Assembly: GCF_943193125.1 (NCBI RefSeq) | Contig: NZ_CALPCX010000002.1 | Span: 310,001 to 374,000, forward strand | Reading direction: 5' to 3' | Origin: Adlercreutzia agrestimuris | GTDB lineage: Bacteria; Actinomycetota; Coriobacteriia; Coriobacteriales; Eggerthellaceae | DNA: 64,000 nucleotides | In this document: positions 33,821 to 42,747 of the stretch, piece after piece | Layout: each line of letters starts with the position of its first letter | Numbering within the stretch: position 1 is the stretch's first letter | Notes under the pieces: model-generated | What the model was told of the DNA's origin: nothing | What the model saw: the letters and a program-made list of their open reading frames with translations, nothing else | The model's database searches: none | Program-made: the position numbers and the translations under genes

Positions 33821-34899
33821 AGTTCTTCACGGAGTTCCACAATACGTTCTTGCATGGCTTCCTCCGCAGGAATCAAAAGGTTAACAACCTTGAAGATATA
33901 ATCCATCATTAAGTACAACTTGCCGTATATAGTGGCGAAATACGTAAAGGGGCTCGTTTTGGTGGATGCATCTTGCGCGTGAACAAATGAGTTCGCGCGC
34001 AAATAATCGTCGGCCATGTCCTGTTCAACAAGATGATCGCAAATGTCCCGAAACGAAATCCGTTGTTTTCCAAACAATGGCTTTAGCCATGCATTATCTC
34101 CTCCCTTACGGCGATCTTTTTTCATCTCTTCATACGAAACACCTACCGAATCACAATATTCCTTGAGCAGTTCAAGCTCTTTAGCGCCATCTTGATCAGA
34201 TGCCTTCTTGGCGACCGTGAAGAGCGCTGAAGCATACCAGCGGTAAACAAGCCTCCCTTCTACGTCTTTATCGAATAAGCGTATATACGCATAAGACTCT
34301 ATGAGGGTTCGCGTCATGGCCGACACCGATATCAGATTTCCCAAAACAAATCCATTGAAAAGTTCCGTCATTAGATCCACCAAATACGAATGCCAGTAAA
34401 AGCGCCACTCAGGAACACCCTCGGCATTTTTGCTGGAATACATCGGATGAATAGATTGCAGCTCGACCAGAAAATCGGATACCTGTGTCAAATAGGCGTA
34501 GACTGGCTTTTCTGAAACGAATTCGGTATTGCTCAAGTTTTTGATATACAGCGAAGCTAGTTCATTGGATTCATTGCCCTTGTTTTCATCGAAATTGAAG
34601 AAGACGAGCTTGTCCGGTATTTCATTGCTCTGCTCGTGTGGATTCGACACCGATACGAGCGGCATATGAGCCTCATTAAGGAAAGGCATGAGAAAACCGA
34701 GGACGAACTCCCGCTGCAACTCAACCATCTCGCTATCAAAGCCACCTGCTTCATTGCGATGATCGTCTATATCCAAGTACAGATCGCGTGGCTCATCGGG
34801 CATCTTCTTTTGCGCATCCCTAACAAGTTGCAGCAGGGTTTTCGCAGTTTCTTCAAAGCCCTCTCTCCTCATCACCCTGTGATATATCGCGACAGCCAT
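33787..34899 (-). CDS. DUF5677-type protein, first of pair
   Basis: 370 residues with a GAAGGAG site. The core (ISVSAMTRTLIESYAYIRLFDK, then a KKDRRKGGDNAWLKPLFG loop and a SFVHAQDAST segment) matches the DUF5677 pattern of an RxxxE-type helical domain with a late histidine. No transmembrane segment. DUF5677 proteins have no proven activity but often occur in variable islands. It shares this domain with the next gene upstream. Confidence 0.6.
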   Translation of the reverse strand: MAVAIYHRVMRREGFEETAKTLLQLVRDAQKKMPDEPRDLYLDIDDHRNEAGGFDSEMVELQREFVLGFLMPFLNEAHMPLVSVSNPHEQSNEIPDKLVFFNFDENKGNESNELASLYIKNLSNTEFVSEKPVYAYLTQVSDFLVELQSIHPMYSSKNAEGVPEWRFYWHSYLVDLMTELFNGFVLGNLISVSAMTRTLIESYAYIRLFDKDVEGRLVYRWYASALFTVAKKASDQDGAKELELLKEYCDSVGVSYEEMKKDRRKGGDNAWLKPLFGKQRISFRDICDHLVEQDMADDYLRANSFVHAQDASTKTSPFTYFATIYGKLYLMMDYIFKVVNLLIPAEEAMQERIVELREELYMLGEKMVRQ

Positions 34900-35067
34900 A
34901 CACGCTCCTTCGCGTCGAATAGAACACCCCTAACAGATATATTTCGTCATGATCGCCCAGAATCCCATATTGGTTGCCATTGGCAACTGTTCGAATCAGT
35001 TGCTCGCGATCTCGGATACATCTCGTCTGGCTCGAACCAGCGCGTTCATCACAATAAAGATGCCCGG

Positions 35068-36417
35068 CTACGCACCCCCTTCGCGCATTGCAAGATATTC
35101 TTCCTTGCGTTTCCAAGTATTGGATTCGACCTTCAAGAGCCTCTTAAGAAACACTTCGTACATTTCATCAGACTGTTCGCCGTCCATGACGAGGATCATA
35201 AAGCAATCGCATAGGTCACTCGCTAGATTCCCAACCAAGAACAGAAGATCGGCTTTCTGCTGGTTCGGAGTAATCGACAAGTTCGCAAATTCCTCTAGAA
35301 GTATTGTTGCCATCGACAGAGAACAAGCCGCCGCTATCAAACTTTCATCGAATTCCGTGTAAAGATCTGGTTCGTAGAAGATAGAGCGCGCGGTCAACGC
35401 ATCGATATGAACGAACTGGCACGCATATCTATAGAAAAGACTCCGTAACTCTTCATCTACATCAGTTCCGTATTTTTTACACACATCACCAAACTTCAGC
35501 ACATCCTTATTGCTGCGTTTTGGAGCACTAGAGCCGAACAACGAATCGACTTTTATTTTTCTGTAATTGATAATACCGTCTTCTATTTCAAATCCATATT
35601 CATTGAAAGATAGTGACGGAAAAATCTTGCTCGAGAAGAATTCTGTATCGCAATTGATGGCCCTCAGGTATACATAGCTTTCGAAGAGGCTTCTGCCTAA
35701 CGCATAAATGGAACCTGGCTCGGAAATCTCAAGTAACTTCGAAATTGAATTCAATGTTTTGGTCGTCCGAATGGCCACGAACGAGACATATTCAGTGAGC
35801 GTGCAAGGCACAGCTTCAATGTCCCCTCTACCCTTGTTCTGATAATTCAGGAAATAGTTCAACCCGATTGTCAGAGAAGACGCAATGTTCTCTATTTGTT
35901 TTTCGATGATTTTGCTTCCAATCATCACAAGCGCCGGAACGCTTACGTTCAGTTCCCCTTCCTCGCGTTTGTCTCCCCAATGATCGATTTCGTCTTTTAT
36001 CTCTTCATACTCCTTTATATATGCTGCGAACGCATCGAGATCATATTGGGTTATATACTTCTCATTCATAGCGTTTGGCATTAGGCCGTCCGTACGATAC
36101 ATAGCGTATATCCAGCTCTCCGAGATGCCGCACTCTCGAAGCAGAGGTATCAAGGCTTTATAGTAGCTATTGCTATGTCGCTCTGCGTCATAAATGACTA
36201 GATCATCCGGATCAGGCTCCCTCCCAAACAAGTCATAGAATCTATTCTGCGACTGATCGAAAGACTCCAAAAACTCCTCTGGTATCGAAGCTTCGCACTT
36301 TGAGAAATACGACCCTTCATCATCTCTGTACCAGCGAATACCCTTTCTCTTGCAGCATTTCTTATACTTTTTTCCTCTACCGCAAGGACACTCTTCGTTT
36401 TTGCCAATTTCTTCCAT
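35068..36417 (-). CDS. SEC-C zinc motif protein with DUF5677-like domain
   Basis: 449 residues with an AGGAG site. The N-terminus carries a complete SEC-C metal site, CPCGRGKKYKKCC (residues ~10-22), as at the end of SecA. Later YALGRSLFESYVYLRAINCD and FVHIDALTARSIF repeat the arrangement seen in the downstream DUF5677 gene. Two related proteins in a row, one with a zinc tag, suggest a two-component system of unknown action, located between AbiE and a DUF3800 gene in a guaA island. Confidence 0.65.
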   Translation of the reverse strand: MEEIGKNEECPCGRGKKYKKCCKRKGIRWYRDDEGSYFSKCEASIPEEFLESFDQSQNRFYDLFGREPDPDDLVIYDAERHSNSYYKALIPLLRECGISESWIYAMYRTDGLMPNAMNEKYITQYDLDAFAAYIKEYEEIKDEIDHWGDKREEGELNVSVPALVMIGSKIIEKQIENIASSLTIGLNYFLNYQNKGRGDIEAVPCTLTEYVSFVAIRTTKTLNSISKLLEISEPGSIYALGRSLFESYVYLRAINCDTEFFSSKIFPSLSFNEYGFEIEDGIINYRKIKVDSLFGSSAPKRSNKDVLKFGDVCKKYGTDVDEELRSLFYRYACQFVHIDALTARSIFYEPDLYTEFDESLIAAACSLSMATILLEEFANLSITPNQQKADLLFLVGNLASDLCDCFMILVMDGEQSDEMYEVFLKRLLKVESNTWKRKEEYLAMREGGA

Positions 36418-36505
36418 GATATCTCCTGATATAGCTCAATTCTCCCATCGAAAATCTCAATGCAGAAGCACAAGAGCCTAGAAGGCGTGACTTGCCCCGA
36501 ACTTC

Positions 36506-37192
36506 TTAGCCCTGTGCATCGAAACACTTGGAATAGGCAACCTCAAGATTGTTCTTGTGTAAGTTTCGTTCACCCCGAAAGAACTCCGTCTCCGATGAGC
36601 TGAGCACTCCCGATTGATACTTCAGATCAAGGAGTTCCAAAGTGCATGCCATATCAGCCACCTGAAAGGGTCGATAATCCGAAGGCGTTACGCGTCGGAT
36701 TTCCGCATCGAGCAAGACGTTGAAAACCGCATTGATTATGTTTGTGATCTCTTTCTAACCTCCGTCGTAGTATACGATGATCTCATCGAAGCTCTGGAAG
36801 AAAGAGAGGCTCTTCCTCACGAAGTTGCCGACCTCACGAGACATGCGGCTCACGAGCGCGTCATGGTTTGGGAACTCGCGCTTCTTGAAGACGAATGCCT
36901 TATAACGAATGTCGCAAAGTCTCATGAATGTGAGCAGATACCTGAAGAGCTTGCGACGAGACGGAAGATCCATGTGCTCGTAATCCTTCTCGCGTCGAAT
37001 GAGCGGAGCCGAATGGATTGCGTGACTTTCGCTGAAACCCATCTCGCCCACATGTTTTCTCAGATGCTCAACCTGTTTGTCGATGGGTTTACTCTGATCG
37101 TGCATAAGGAGCGTAATGATGTAATAGGGAGAATGTGGCGAATATGGACCGAAATCTCCCGATTCGTCTATGAATACGCTCAACGTAGACAA
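36506..37192 (-). pseudogene. DUF3800 protein interrupted by one TAG
   Basis: From a TTG at 37192 (AGGAG just upstream) it reads MSTLSVFIDESGDFGPYSPH, the DUF3800 signature, to IIVYYDGG and a TAG at 36757-36755. The same frame then continues KEITNIINAVFNVLLDAEIR and RPFQVADMACTLELLDLKY to a proper end at 36506. Intact members have glutamine or a similar residue after YYDxG, so a CAG-to-TAG change is the simplest explanation. DUF3800 has an RNase H-like fold and is common on mobile elements. Without the stop it would be 228 residues. Confidence 0.75.
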
Positions 37193-37413
37193 GGTGCTCC
37201 TAAATACAAAAGTGGTGGGGAAAAAGTCCCCACCCAAGGTAGGACCAGGGCCTTGCGGCCAGCCCAAACTGAATATCATTGTACCCTGCGCAATTCTCTA
37301 GTCTATGTACGAGCACCATTTCTACACCGAAATCATACTCGGTACAGGCATCAAAAGGTCACACTGAACGACATGCGCTTAACGTCCTCTCTCTCATTTC
37401 CCTCCAAACAAAG

Positions 37414-37443
37414 AAGATGCCGGGAGATAACTTCCGGCATCTT
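37414..37443. terminator. Two-way terminator between guaA and the island
   Basis: AAGATGCCGG / CCGGCATCTT, perfect 10-bp stem, 40 bases past the guaA stop. A second hairpin, GGTGGGG / CCCCACC, lies at about 37214-37236. Confidence 0.65.
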
Positions 37444-37483
37444 GATAGAAGCAAACGCCTTCTATTGGTTTATAACGCAAGTA

Positions 37484-37500
37484 TTACTCCCACTCAATCG
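37484..37500. repeat. guaA 3' end, attachment site
   Basis: TTACTCCCACTCAATCG contains the guaA stop codon and TIEWE codons. It is the reference copy for the two att-like repeats at 23464 and 30365. The 3' end of guaA is a known integration target of tyrosine recombinases. Confidence 0.75.
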
Positions 37501-39238
37501 TTGCGGGCGGTTTGCTCGTGATGTCGTACGCAATGCGATTCACGCCCGGCACCTCCGCTACAATGCGACCAGAAATGCGCGCAAGCACCTCGTAGGGCAG
37601 CTTCGCCCAGTCTGCCGTCATCGCGTCGCTTGACTCAACTGCACGCAAAATAATGGGGTAGCCATACGTGCGCTCGTCTCCCATAACGCCCACGCTCTTG
37701 ATATCGGGAAGCACGGCAAAATACTGCCACACGCTTCGCTCAATCTCAGGACCGCCTGCACACGTGCGCACAACTTCGCCATTAGAAACGCCTGATTGTG
37801 CAGCAATTTCTGCATTGTAGGCATCCAGCTCTTCGCGAACAATGGCATCAGCATTCTTGAGGATCTCAAGTTTATCCCGCGTGACGGTACCAATGATGCG
37901 AATTGCCAAACCAGGACCGGGGAAGGGCTGACGGTTCACAATATAATCGGGCAGCCCCAGTGCGCTTCCTAGCGCACGAACTTCGTCCTTGAAAAAGTGA
38001 TCCAGCGGTTCAATCAGGTCAAACGACACGCCGTCCGGGAAGGGGATGAGGTTATGATGGCTCTTGATGGTGGAAGCTTTGCCGCCTGTTTTGCGCGCAC
38101 CGCTTTCAATAATGTCGGGATAAATAGTGCCTTGCGCCAGGTATTTTACGGGGCGACCATCCTCGGCCAACTCTTCCGCCACCGCAAAAAACTCTTTCCA
38201 GAACTGCGATCCAATAATGGCGCGTTTCTGCTCAGGGTCGGTAACGTCTGCTAAGAGCGCCGCGTACCTGTCTTCGGCATGCACGTGCACAAAATCCACG
38301 TCAAACTGCTGGGTGAATACTGCTTCAACTTCTTCGGGTTCGCCCTTACGAAGCAGACCGTGGTTCACAAATACGCAGGTCAGCTGCTTTCCGATAGCAC
38401 GCGCACACAGCGCTGCTACTACAGACGAATCAACGCCGCCCGAAAGCCCTAAAATGACGCGCGCATCACCAACTTGTTCGCGAATGGCCGCTACGGCATC
38501 TTCGATAATCCCATCCATCGTCCACGTTGGTTCAAGTTCGCAAATTTCAAACAAGAAATTCTTGAGCAATTCGTTGCCATGAGGCGTATGGCGAACCTCC
38601 GGATGAAACTGCGTGGCAAACAGCTTTTTGCTGGCGCACTCCATAGCGGCAACAGGACACACATCCGTTGAGGCGGTCACCACAAAACCATCAGGCACCT
38701 CTGAAACTGCATCGCGATGGCTCATCCACACCGTCTGTTGCGCTGGTGTGTGGGCAAAAAGGGGAGAGCTTGCGCCAGCTTCTTCGCTCAGCGTGAGCGG
38801 CGCCGGGCCATATTCGCCCTTTTCTGTGTGTCCAACGCTTCCACCAAGCGTGACTGCCATGATCTGCTGACCATAGCAAAAGCCCAGCACAGGGATTCCC
38901 AGCTCAAAGATGGCAGGGTCAAGCGTGGGCGCATCGTCTGCATACACGCTTGCCGGTCCTCCTGACAAGATGATGGCAGAAGGCGAAAGCTCTTGCATTT
39001 CATCAGCAGTAATATCACAAGGAACAATCTCGGAGTAAACATTAAGGTCGCGCACACGACGAGCAATCAGCTGCCCATACTGCGCACCAAAATCAACAAC
39101 GGCAACTTTCTGCTCGACAGTTTTTTTGTCAGCAGCCTTGCGTTCCTCATTCTTATGCGTTGCAGACGAGGATTCGCAAGTAGGTTGTTTGTCGGCGGTA
39201 GTGGCAGCCTCTTTCGACAGCTGAGTAGATTCGCTCAT
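37484..39238 (-). CDS. guaA: GMP synthase (glutamine-hydrolysing)
   Basis: 584 residues from the ATG at 39238 (AAGGAG site); a longer in-frame start at 39277 has none. The first ~55 residues are a charged low-complexity extension. Then comes the class I glutamine amidotransferase domain with VVDFGAQYGQLIARRVRD, GFCYGQQ (catalytic Cys) and TQFHPEV (catalytic His). The ATP-pyrophosphatase domain has LGLSGGVDSSV and the dimerisation domain ends DITSKPPATIEWE. It converts XMP to GMP. The complete C-terminus shows that integration at its 3' end did not damage it. Confidence 0.97.
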   Translation of the reverse strand: MSESTQLSKEAATTADKQPTCESSSATHKNEERKAADKKTVEQKVAVVDFGAQYGQLIARRVRDLNVYSEIVPCDITADEMQELSPSAIILSGGPASVYADDAPTLDPAIFELGIPVLGFCYGQQIMAVTLGGSVGHTEKGEYGPAPLTLSEEAGASSPLFAHTPAQQTVWMSHRDAVSEVPDGFVVTASTDVCPVAAMECASKKLFATQFHPEVRHTPHGNELLKNFLFEICELEPTWTMDGIIEDAVAAIREQVGDARVILGLSGGVDSSVVAALCARAIGKQLTCVFVNHGLLRKGEPEEVEAVFTQQFDVDFVHVHAEDRYAALLADVTDPEQKRAIIGSQFWKEFFAVAEELAEDGRPVKYLAQGTIYPDIIESGARKTGGKASTIKSHHNLIPFPDGVSFDLIEPLDHFFKDEVRALGSALGLPDYIVNRQPFPGPGLAIRIIGTVTRDKLEILKNADAIVREELDAYNAEIAAQSGVSNGEVVRTCAGGPEIERSVWQYFAVLPDIKSVGVMGDERTYGYPIILRAVESSDAMTADWAKLPYEVLARISGRIVAEVPGVNRIAYDITSKPPATIEWE

Positions 39239-39444
39239 GAGATGCTCCTTGAAGTAAGTCAGATGTATCAAAACCACAGTAAAGAAATGATCCTTTGATA
39301 GCCATCAAATGTTTGTTCGCGGCTTATGTTATCGGTAGTCTGTTGGGGGTGCTACAATGCTCACGCGAAAACCGCAGTGATAACATGCTGTTTCTCTTGG
39401 CTGATCGCATCACTGCCAAACAACCTAATGGAGATAGTACACAG
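39239..39444. promoter_or_regulatory. Divergent guaA-uppP control region
   Basis: About 200 bases separate the divergent starts. I see no purine-riboswitch-like structure before guaA and cannot name a promoter with confidence. Confidence 0.35.
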
Positions 39445-40377
39445 ATGCTAATTGAAGCTTTAAAAGCGCTGCTTATAGGTATTGTCGAAGGTATCACCGA
39501 GTGGCTTCCAATTTCGTCAACTGGGCATATGATTCTGGTAGACGAATTCGTAAAACTGCAGGTCTCTGACGAATTTTTGGCACTCTTTTTGGTGGTCATT
39601 CAAATTGGTGCCATTCTGGCAGTTATCCTGCTGTACTTTCATAAGCTCAACCCATTTTCTCCGCGCAAAACCGCAACGCAAAAGCGCTCAACGTGGCGTT
39701 TGTGGGGTATGGTTGCTATTGGGTGCATTCCAGCGGCCATCGTGGGGTTGCTGTTTGATGATTGGGTCAACGAGCATTTCTACAACAAAGTGACCGTGGC
39801 GCTTATGCTCATCGTTTATGGCGTGGCGTTTATCGTGATTGAGCGCAGGAATCGCAAGCGAGAAGCAAAGCTACTTGCTTTGCAAACTCCACGCGGCAAG
39901 CATGCGCGTGTTGCGTCAGGTAATGACGGCGACGAAGCAGAAGCTGCGCTTTTCCGCGTGCATACCGTTGATGAAATTGATTGGAAGACCGCGCTCAAAA
40001 TTGGCTGTTTTCAGGTTTTGGCCATTATTCCTGGTACTTCGCGATCAGGTGCAACAATTATTGGCGGCATGCTTTGTGGCTGTTCGCGTACGGCAGCAGC
40101 AGAATTCACGTTCTTTTTGGCTATCCCTATCATGTTTGGTTGGGGTTTGGTGAAGGCGCTCAAGTTCTTTGCAACGGGACTTGCCATGACGCAGGTTGAG
40201 ATTGTTGTTTTGGTGGTTGGCATTGTTTCAGCGTTTGTTATGTCGGTAATTGCTATCAAGTTTTTAATGGGTTACATCAAGAAAAATGATTTCACTGTGT
40301 TTGGGTGGTATCGCATCGTAGTCGGCGTACTCGTGCTTGGCTATTTTGTTTTTGAGTGCGCAGGTCTTTTGCCTTAA
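39445..40377 (+). CDS. uppP: Undecaprenyl-diphosphatase
   Basis: 310 residues from the ATG at 39445 ([20 protein letters not shown]). The family motifs [17 protein letters not shown] and [15 protein letters not shown] are both present, with about eight membrane segments. A loop rich in charged residues ([19 protein letters not shown]) in mid-protein is longer than usual. It recycles undecaprenyl pyrophosphate for peptidoglycan synthesis and gives bacitracin tolerance. Confidence 0.95.
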   Translation: MLIEALKALLIGIVEGITEWLPISSTGHMILVDEFVKLQVSDEFLALFLVVIQIGAILAVILLYFHKLNPFSPRKTATQKRSTWRLWGMVAIGCIPAAIVGLLFDDWVNEHFYNKVTVALMLIVYGVAFIVIERRNRKREAKLLALQTPRGKHARVASGNDGDEAEAALFRVHTVDEIDWKTALKIGCFQVLAIIPGTSRSGATIIGGMLCGCSRTAAAEFTFFLAIPIMFGWGLVKALKFFATGLAMTQVEIVVLVVGIVSAFVMSVIAIKFLMGYIKKNDFTVFGWYRIVVGVLVLGYFVFECAGLLP

Positions 40378-40526
40378 GCTTGCTTATTGCAGGTTTCCTT
40401 TTGCCCGCGCTTTCGCCATCTGTAACCTCTTATTAACGTAATCGCTTGACCTTTTGTTATTATGATGCGCACACGAGGGCCGTTTGGCCATGCTCGTTAA
40501 AGCCTTATAACATGAAAGGAAAAGCG

Positions 40527-40808
40527 ATGTCTGAAGAGAACAGCAATCTTGCCGAAATCCAGAAGCATCGTGAGCAGATCGACGCCATCGATCAACAACT
40601 CGTTACGCTCTTAAATCAGCGTGCGGGTCACTCGTTGGTGATTCGCGGTCTTAAACCCGGTGCGCATATGGGTCTCTACGATGCTCGCCGCGAGGAAGAG
40701 ATTTTCGCGAAAATCGACAGCTATAATAACGGCCCACTTTATAACGAACATCTGCGCGACATTTACACCACCATTTTGAAAGTTATGAAGGAGACTCCGG
40801 CCGTATGA
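40527..40808 (+). CDS. Chorismate mutase, AroQ type
   Basis: 93 residues from the ATG at 40527 (GAAAGGAAAAG site). HREQIDAIDQQLVTLLNQRA is the first helix of the AroQ fold and YDARREEEIFAKI follows. It turns chorismate into prephenate. The stop overlaps the start of the DAHP synthase gene (ATGA), so the two proteins are made together; in related bacteria such a mutase binds the synthase and confers feedback control. Confidence 0.9.
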   Translation: MSEENSNLAEIQKHREQIDAIDQQLVTLLNQRAGHSLVIRGLKPGAHMGLYDARREEEIFAKIDSYNNGPLYNEHLRDIYTTILKVMKETPAV

Positions 40809-41605
40809 GTGAAGTAAATATTCCCCCCATCCCGGACTTGGGAACGCGCGGTGATGAGATTACTATCTTCGCCGGTCCGTGCTCCATTGAGTCCGCAGAA
40901 CAGTTTGAAGAAGTTGCAGAATGCGTAAAAGACCTGGGACTTCATTGGATTCGTGGCGGTGCTTTTAAGCCTCGCACAAATCCACATTCATTCCAAGGTC
41001 TTGGCGAAGAAGGCCTTAAGATCATGAAGGCCGCCGGTGAGAAATATGGCCTCAAAACACTGACTGAGGTTATGGACACCGCACATTGTGATCTTGTTGA
41101 TTCTTATGTGGATGGCCTGCAAGTTGGCGCGCGTAATTTCCAAAATTTCAGCCTGCTGAAAAAGATCGGCCAGGTCACTGGCGAGTCTAAGAAGCTCGTG
41201 CTTTACAAGCGCGGTTTTGCTGGCACTATTGCTGAGTGGCTGGCGGCAACTGATTACCTGACCGCAGAAGGAAACGACAACGTCGTATTGTGTGAGCGTG
41301 GCATTCGCACATTTGAAACCGCTACGCGCTTTACGCTGGACATTGCCGCTGTGCCGGTGATTCACAAGCAGTCGCTGTATCCGGTTTGCATAGATGTATC
41401 GCATCCGGCTGGTCAGCGTGATTTGGTGCCGGCGCTTTCATATGCAGCCATTGCGGCAGGTGCTGATTCCATCATGATTGAAGTGCACCCCAATCCGCCA
41501 GTTGCGCTTTCTGATGGTCCGCAGCAACTTACGCCAGCGCAATTTGCTGAGCTGGTGGAACGCTTGCGTGATGTGGCTGCTGTCTTCGGCAAAACCATCG
41601 TGTAA
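40805..41605 (+). CDS. aroF: 3-deoxy-7-phosphoheptulonate synthase (type I beta)
   Basis: 266 residues. IFAGPCSIES at residues ~20-30, RGGAFKPRTNPHSFQG, then LYKRGF and DVSHPAGQRDLVPAL are the type I beta DAHP synthase motifs (metal ligands Cys, His, Glu, Asp). It lacks the N-terminal ferredoxin-like regulatory domain, so control probably comes from the coupled chorismate mutase. First step of aromatic amino acid synthesis. Confidence 0.95.
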   Translation: MSEVNIPPIPDLGTRGDEITIFAGPCSIESAEQFEEVAECVKDLGLHWIRGGAFKPRTNPHSFQGLGEEGLKIMKAAGEKYGLKTLTEVMDTAHCDLVDSYVDGLQVGARNFQNFSLLKKIGQVTGESKKLVLYKRGFAGTIAEWLAATDYLTAEGNDNVVLCERGIRTFETATRFTLDIAAVPVIHKQSLYPVCIDVSHPAGQRDLVPALSYAAIAAGADSIMIEVHPNPPVALSDGPQQLTPAQFAELVERLRDVAAVFGKTIV

Positions 41606-41764
41606 GTGTCGAATGGCTGATTGTTGATTGCTTTGTTGTTGGTTGAGCGATCGTTGGTTGTCGTATCGCGAAAGCTCGATTGCCGAAAGCAAGATTTCTG
41701 AATATGCAACGACCGAACGCGAGGTCGCTAAATGCGTAACGGCCGAGCGTGAGACCGCTGGAAA

Positions 41765-41800
41765 ATTCGCCGCTGAAATAATTATGTTTCGGCGGCGAAT
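41765..41800 (+). terminator. Terminator after aroF
   Basis: ATTCGCCGCTGAAA pairs with TTTCGGCGGCGAAT, one mismatch, 8-base AT loop. Confidence 0.6.
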
Positions 41801-41822
41801 TAAATATTGGCGGTTTTTGGCG

Positions 41823-41942
41823 AACTTTGGCAGGGAATGTGTCCGATTAGGCGGTTTTTGAAGGACGACCCACCTACTCGGCGACTTTTCCAGCCATTTT
41901 GAGGCCCAATCCACCTAATCGGACACTTTTCCTGCCAAAGTT
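41823..41942. repeat. Imperfect inverted repeat around TGTCCGATTAGG
   Basis: Left arm at 41823-41855 (AACTTTGGCAGG ... GTCCGATTAGGCGG) and right arm at 41910-41942 (CCACCTAATCGGAC ... CCTGCCAAAGTT) match with about three to four mismatches over 32 bases. A partial third unit (CCACCTACTCGGCGACTTTT) starts near 41870. It looks like a small non-coding mobile repeat. Confidence 0.6.
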
Positions 41943-42045
41943 TGGTGTTTTATTGCAAATTTTATCAAACTCGTAAATCTAAAAACGAGTCAATCTCACT
42001 GTATTCCCAGTTCACAACTAAAAAATGATTCACGTGAACCGCAAA

Positions 42046-42096
42046 CGTGCGAAGCGGGCAGGCGCGCGAAGCAGGCAGGAGCGCGAAGCGGGCGTG
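42046..42096. repeat. 17-bp tandem repeat, three units
   Basis: CGTGCGAAGCGGGCAGG, CGCGCGAAGCAGGCAGG and AGCGCGAAGCGGGCGTG follow each other without gaps. A GTGCAC hairpin follows at 42094-42111. Confidence 0.7.
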
Positions 42097-42167
42097 CACC
42101 TCTCGGTGCACGGCCACACGATCGCGAAACGGGCACGAGCGCGTCCGCGGTAGTATGGCTGCAGAGG

Positions 42168-42527
42168 CTATTGCGCAGTTGGTGTTTCGTTTGACCCGAG
42201 GTCTTCGGGAGTAACTTCTTCGGCGAACTCCGTGTCAGCTTCTCTTTGCGCCTGGTTTGGAGTAGCCCAATCGCCCGCAACCATGAATGCAATTATGAGC
42301 ACAATAACTGCAACAATGGCGATGATAGACCAGATAAGCCCAGGATGTTTGGACTTTGAACCGGCAGGACCGTCAGTGTCTACTTCAAACTCTTGCATCG
42401 CGGGAAATTCGGGATCAGCTGCCGAAGACTCTAAGACAGTTGGCTCATCATTTGCCAGTACGTCTTTAGCATGTGCCTTCTTTGACTCTTGAAGTATCTT
42501 TTCGTCAACGCGTGGAACAGGCTTCAT
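42168..42527 (-). CDS. Small single-pass membrane protein
   Basis: 119 residues from the ATG at 42527 (GAGAGGAC site); an upstream in-frame start lacks one. An acidic N-terminal half, one transmembrane segment (LIWSIIAIVAVIVLIIAFMV, about residues 64-84) and an acidic C-terminus. No family recognised. It is divergent from pcrA. Confidence 0.6.
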   Translation of the reverse strand: MKPVPRVDEKILQESKKAHAKDVLANDEPTVLESSAADPEFPAMQEFEVDTDGPAGSKSKHPGLIWSIIAIVAVIVLIIAFMVAGDWATPNQAQREADTEFAEEVTPEDLGSNETPTAQ

Positions 42528-42747
42528 AGTGTGTCCTCTCGCTTTGAAATTCTGAGTATTACTGTCGTATATCGTACGTTTCCTTGCCTGAGGGAAGGGG
42601 TGAAGGCGAATAGTTGTAGGAAGCAATTTGCGCATTTGTGGATGAGGTGTAATACACCGTTTTATTGCGAGCCACCCCTGAGCTCACCTCAACCTCGCGC
42701 TACAATACGAGCCCGAAGAAATTGAGAAGCAACAAGGAGCACAGGGT

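Larger units (their letters stand above)
41606..42167. other. Repeat-rich intergenic region
   Basis: No gene seen in 560 bases. It holds a terminator (41765-41800), a large imperfect inverted repeat (41823-41942) and a 17-bp tandem repeat (42046-42096). Confidence 0.5.
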
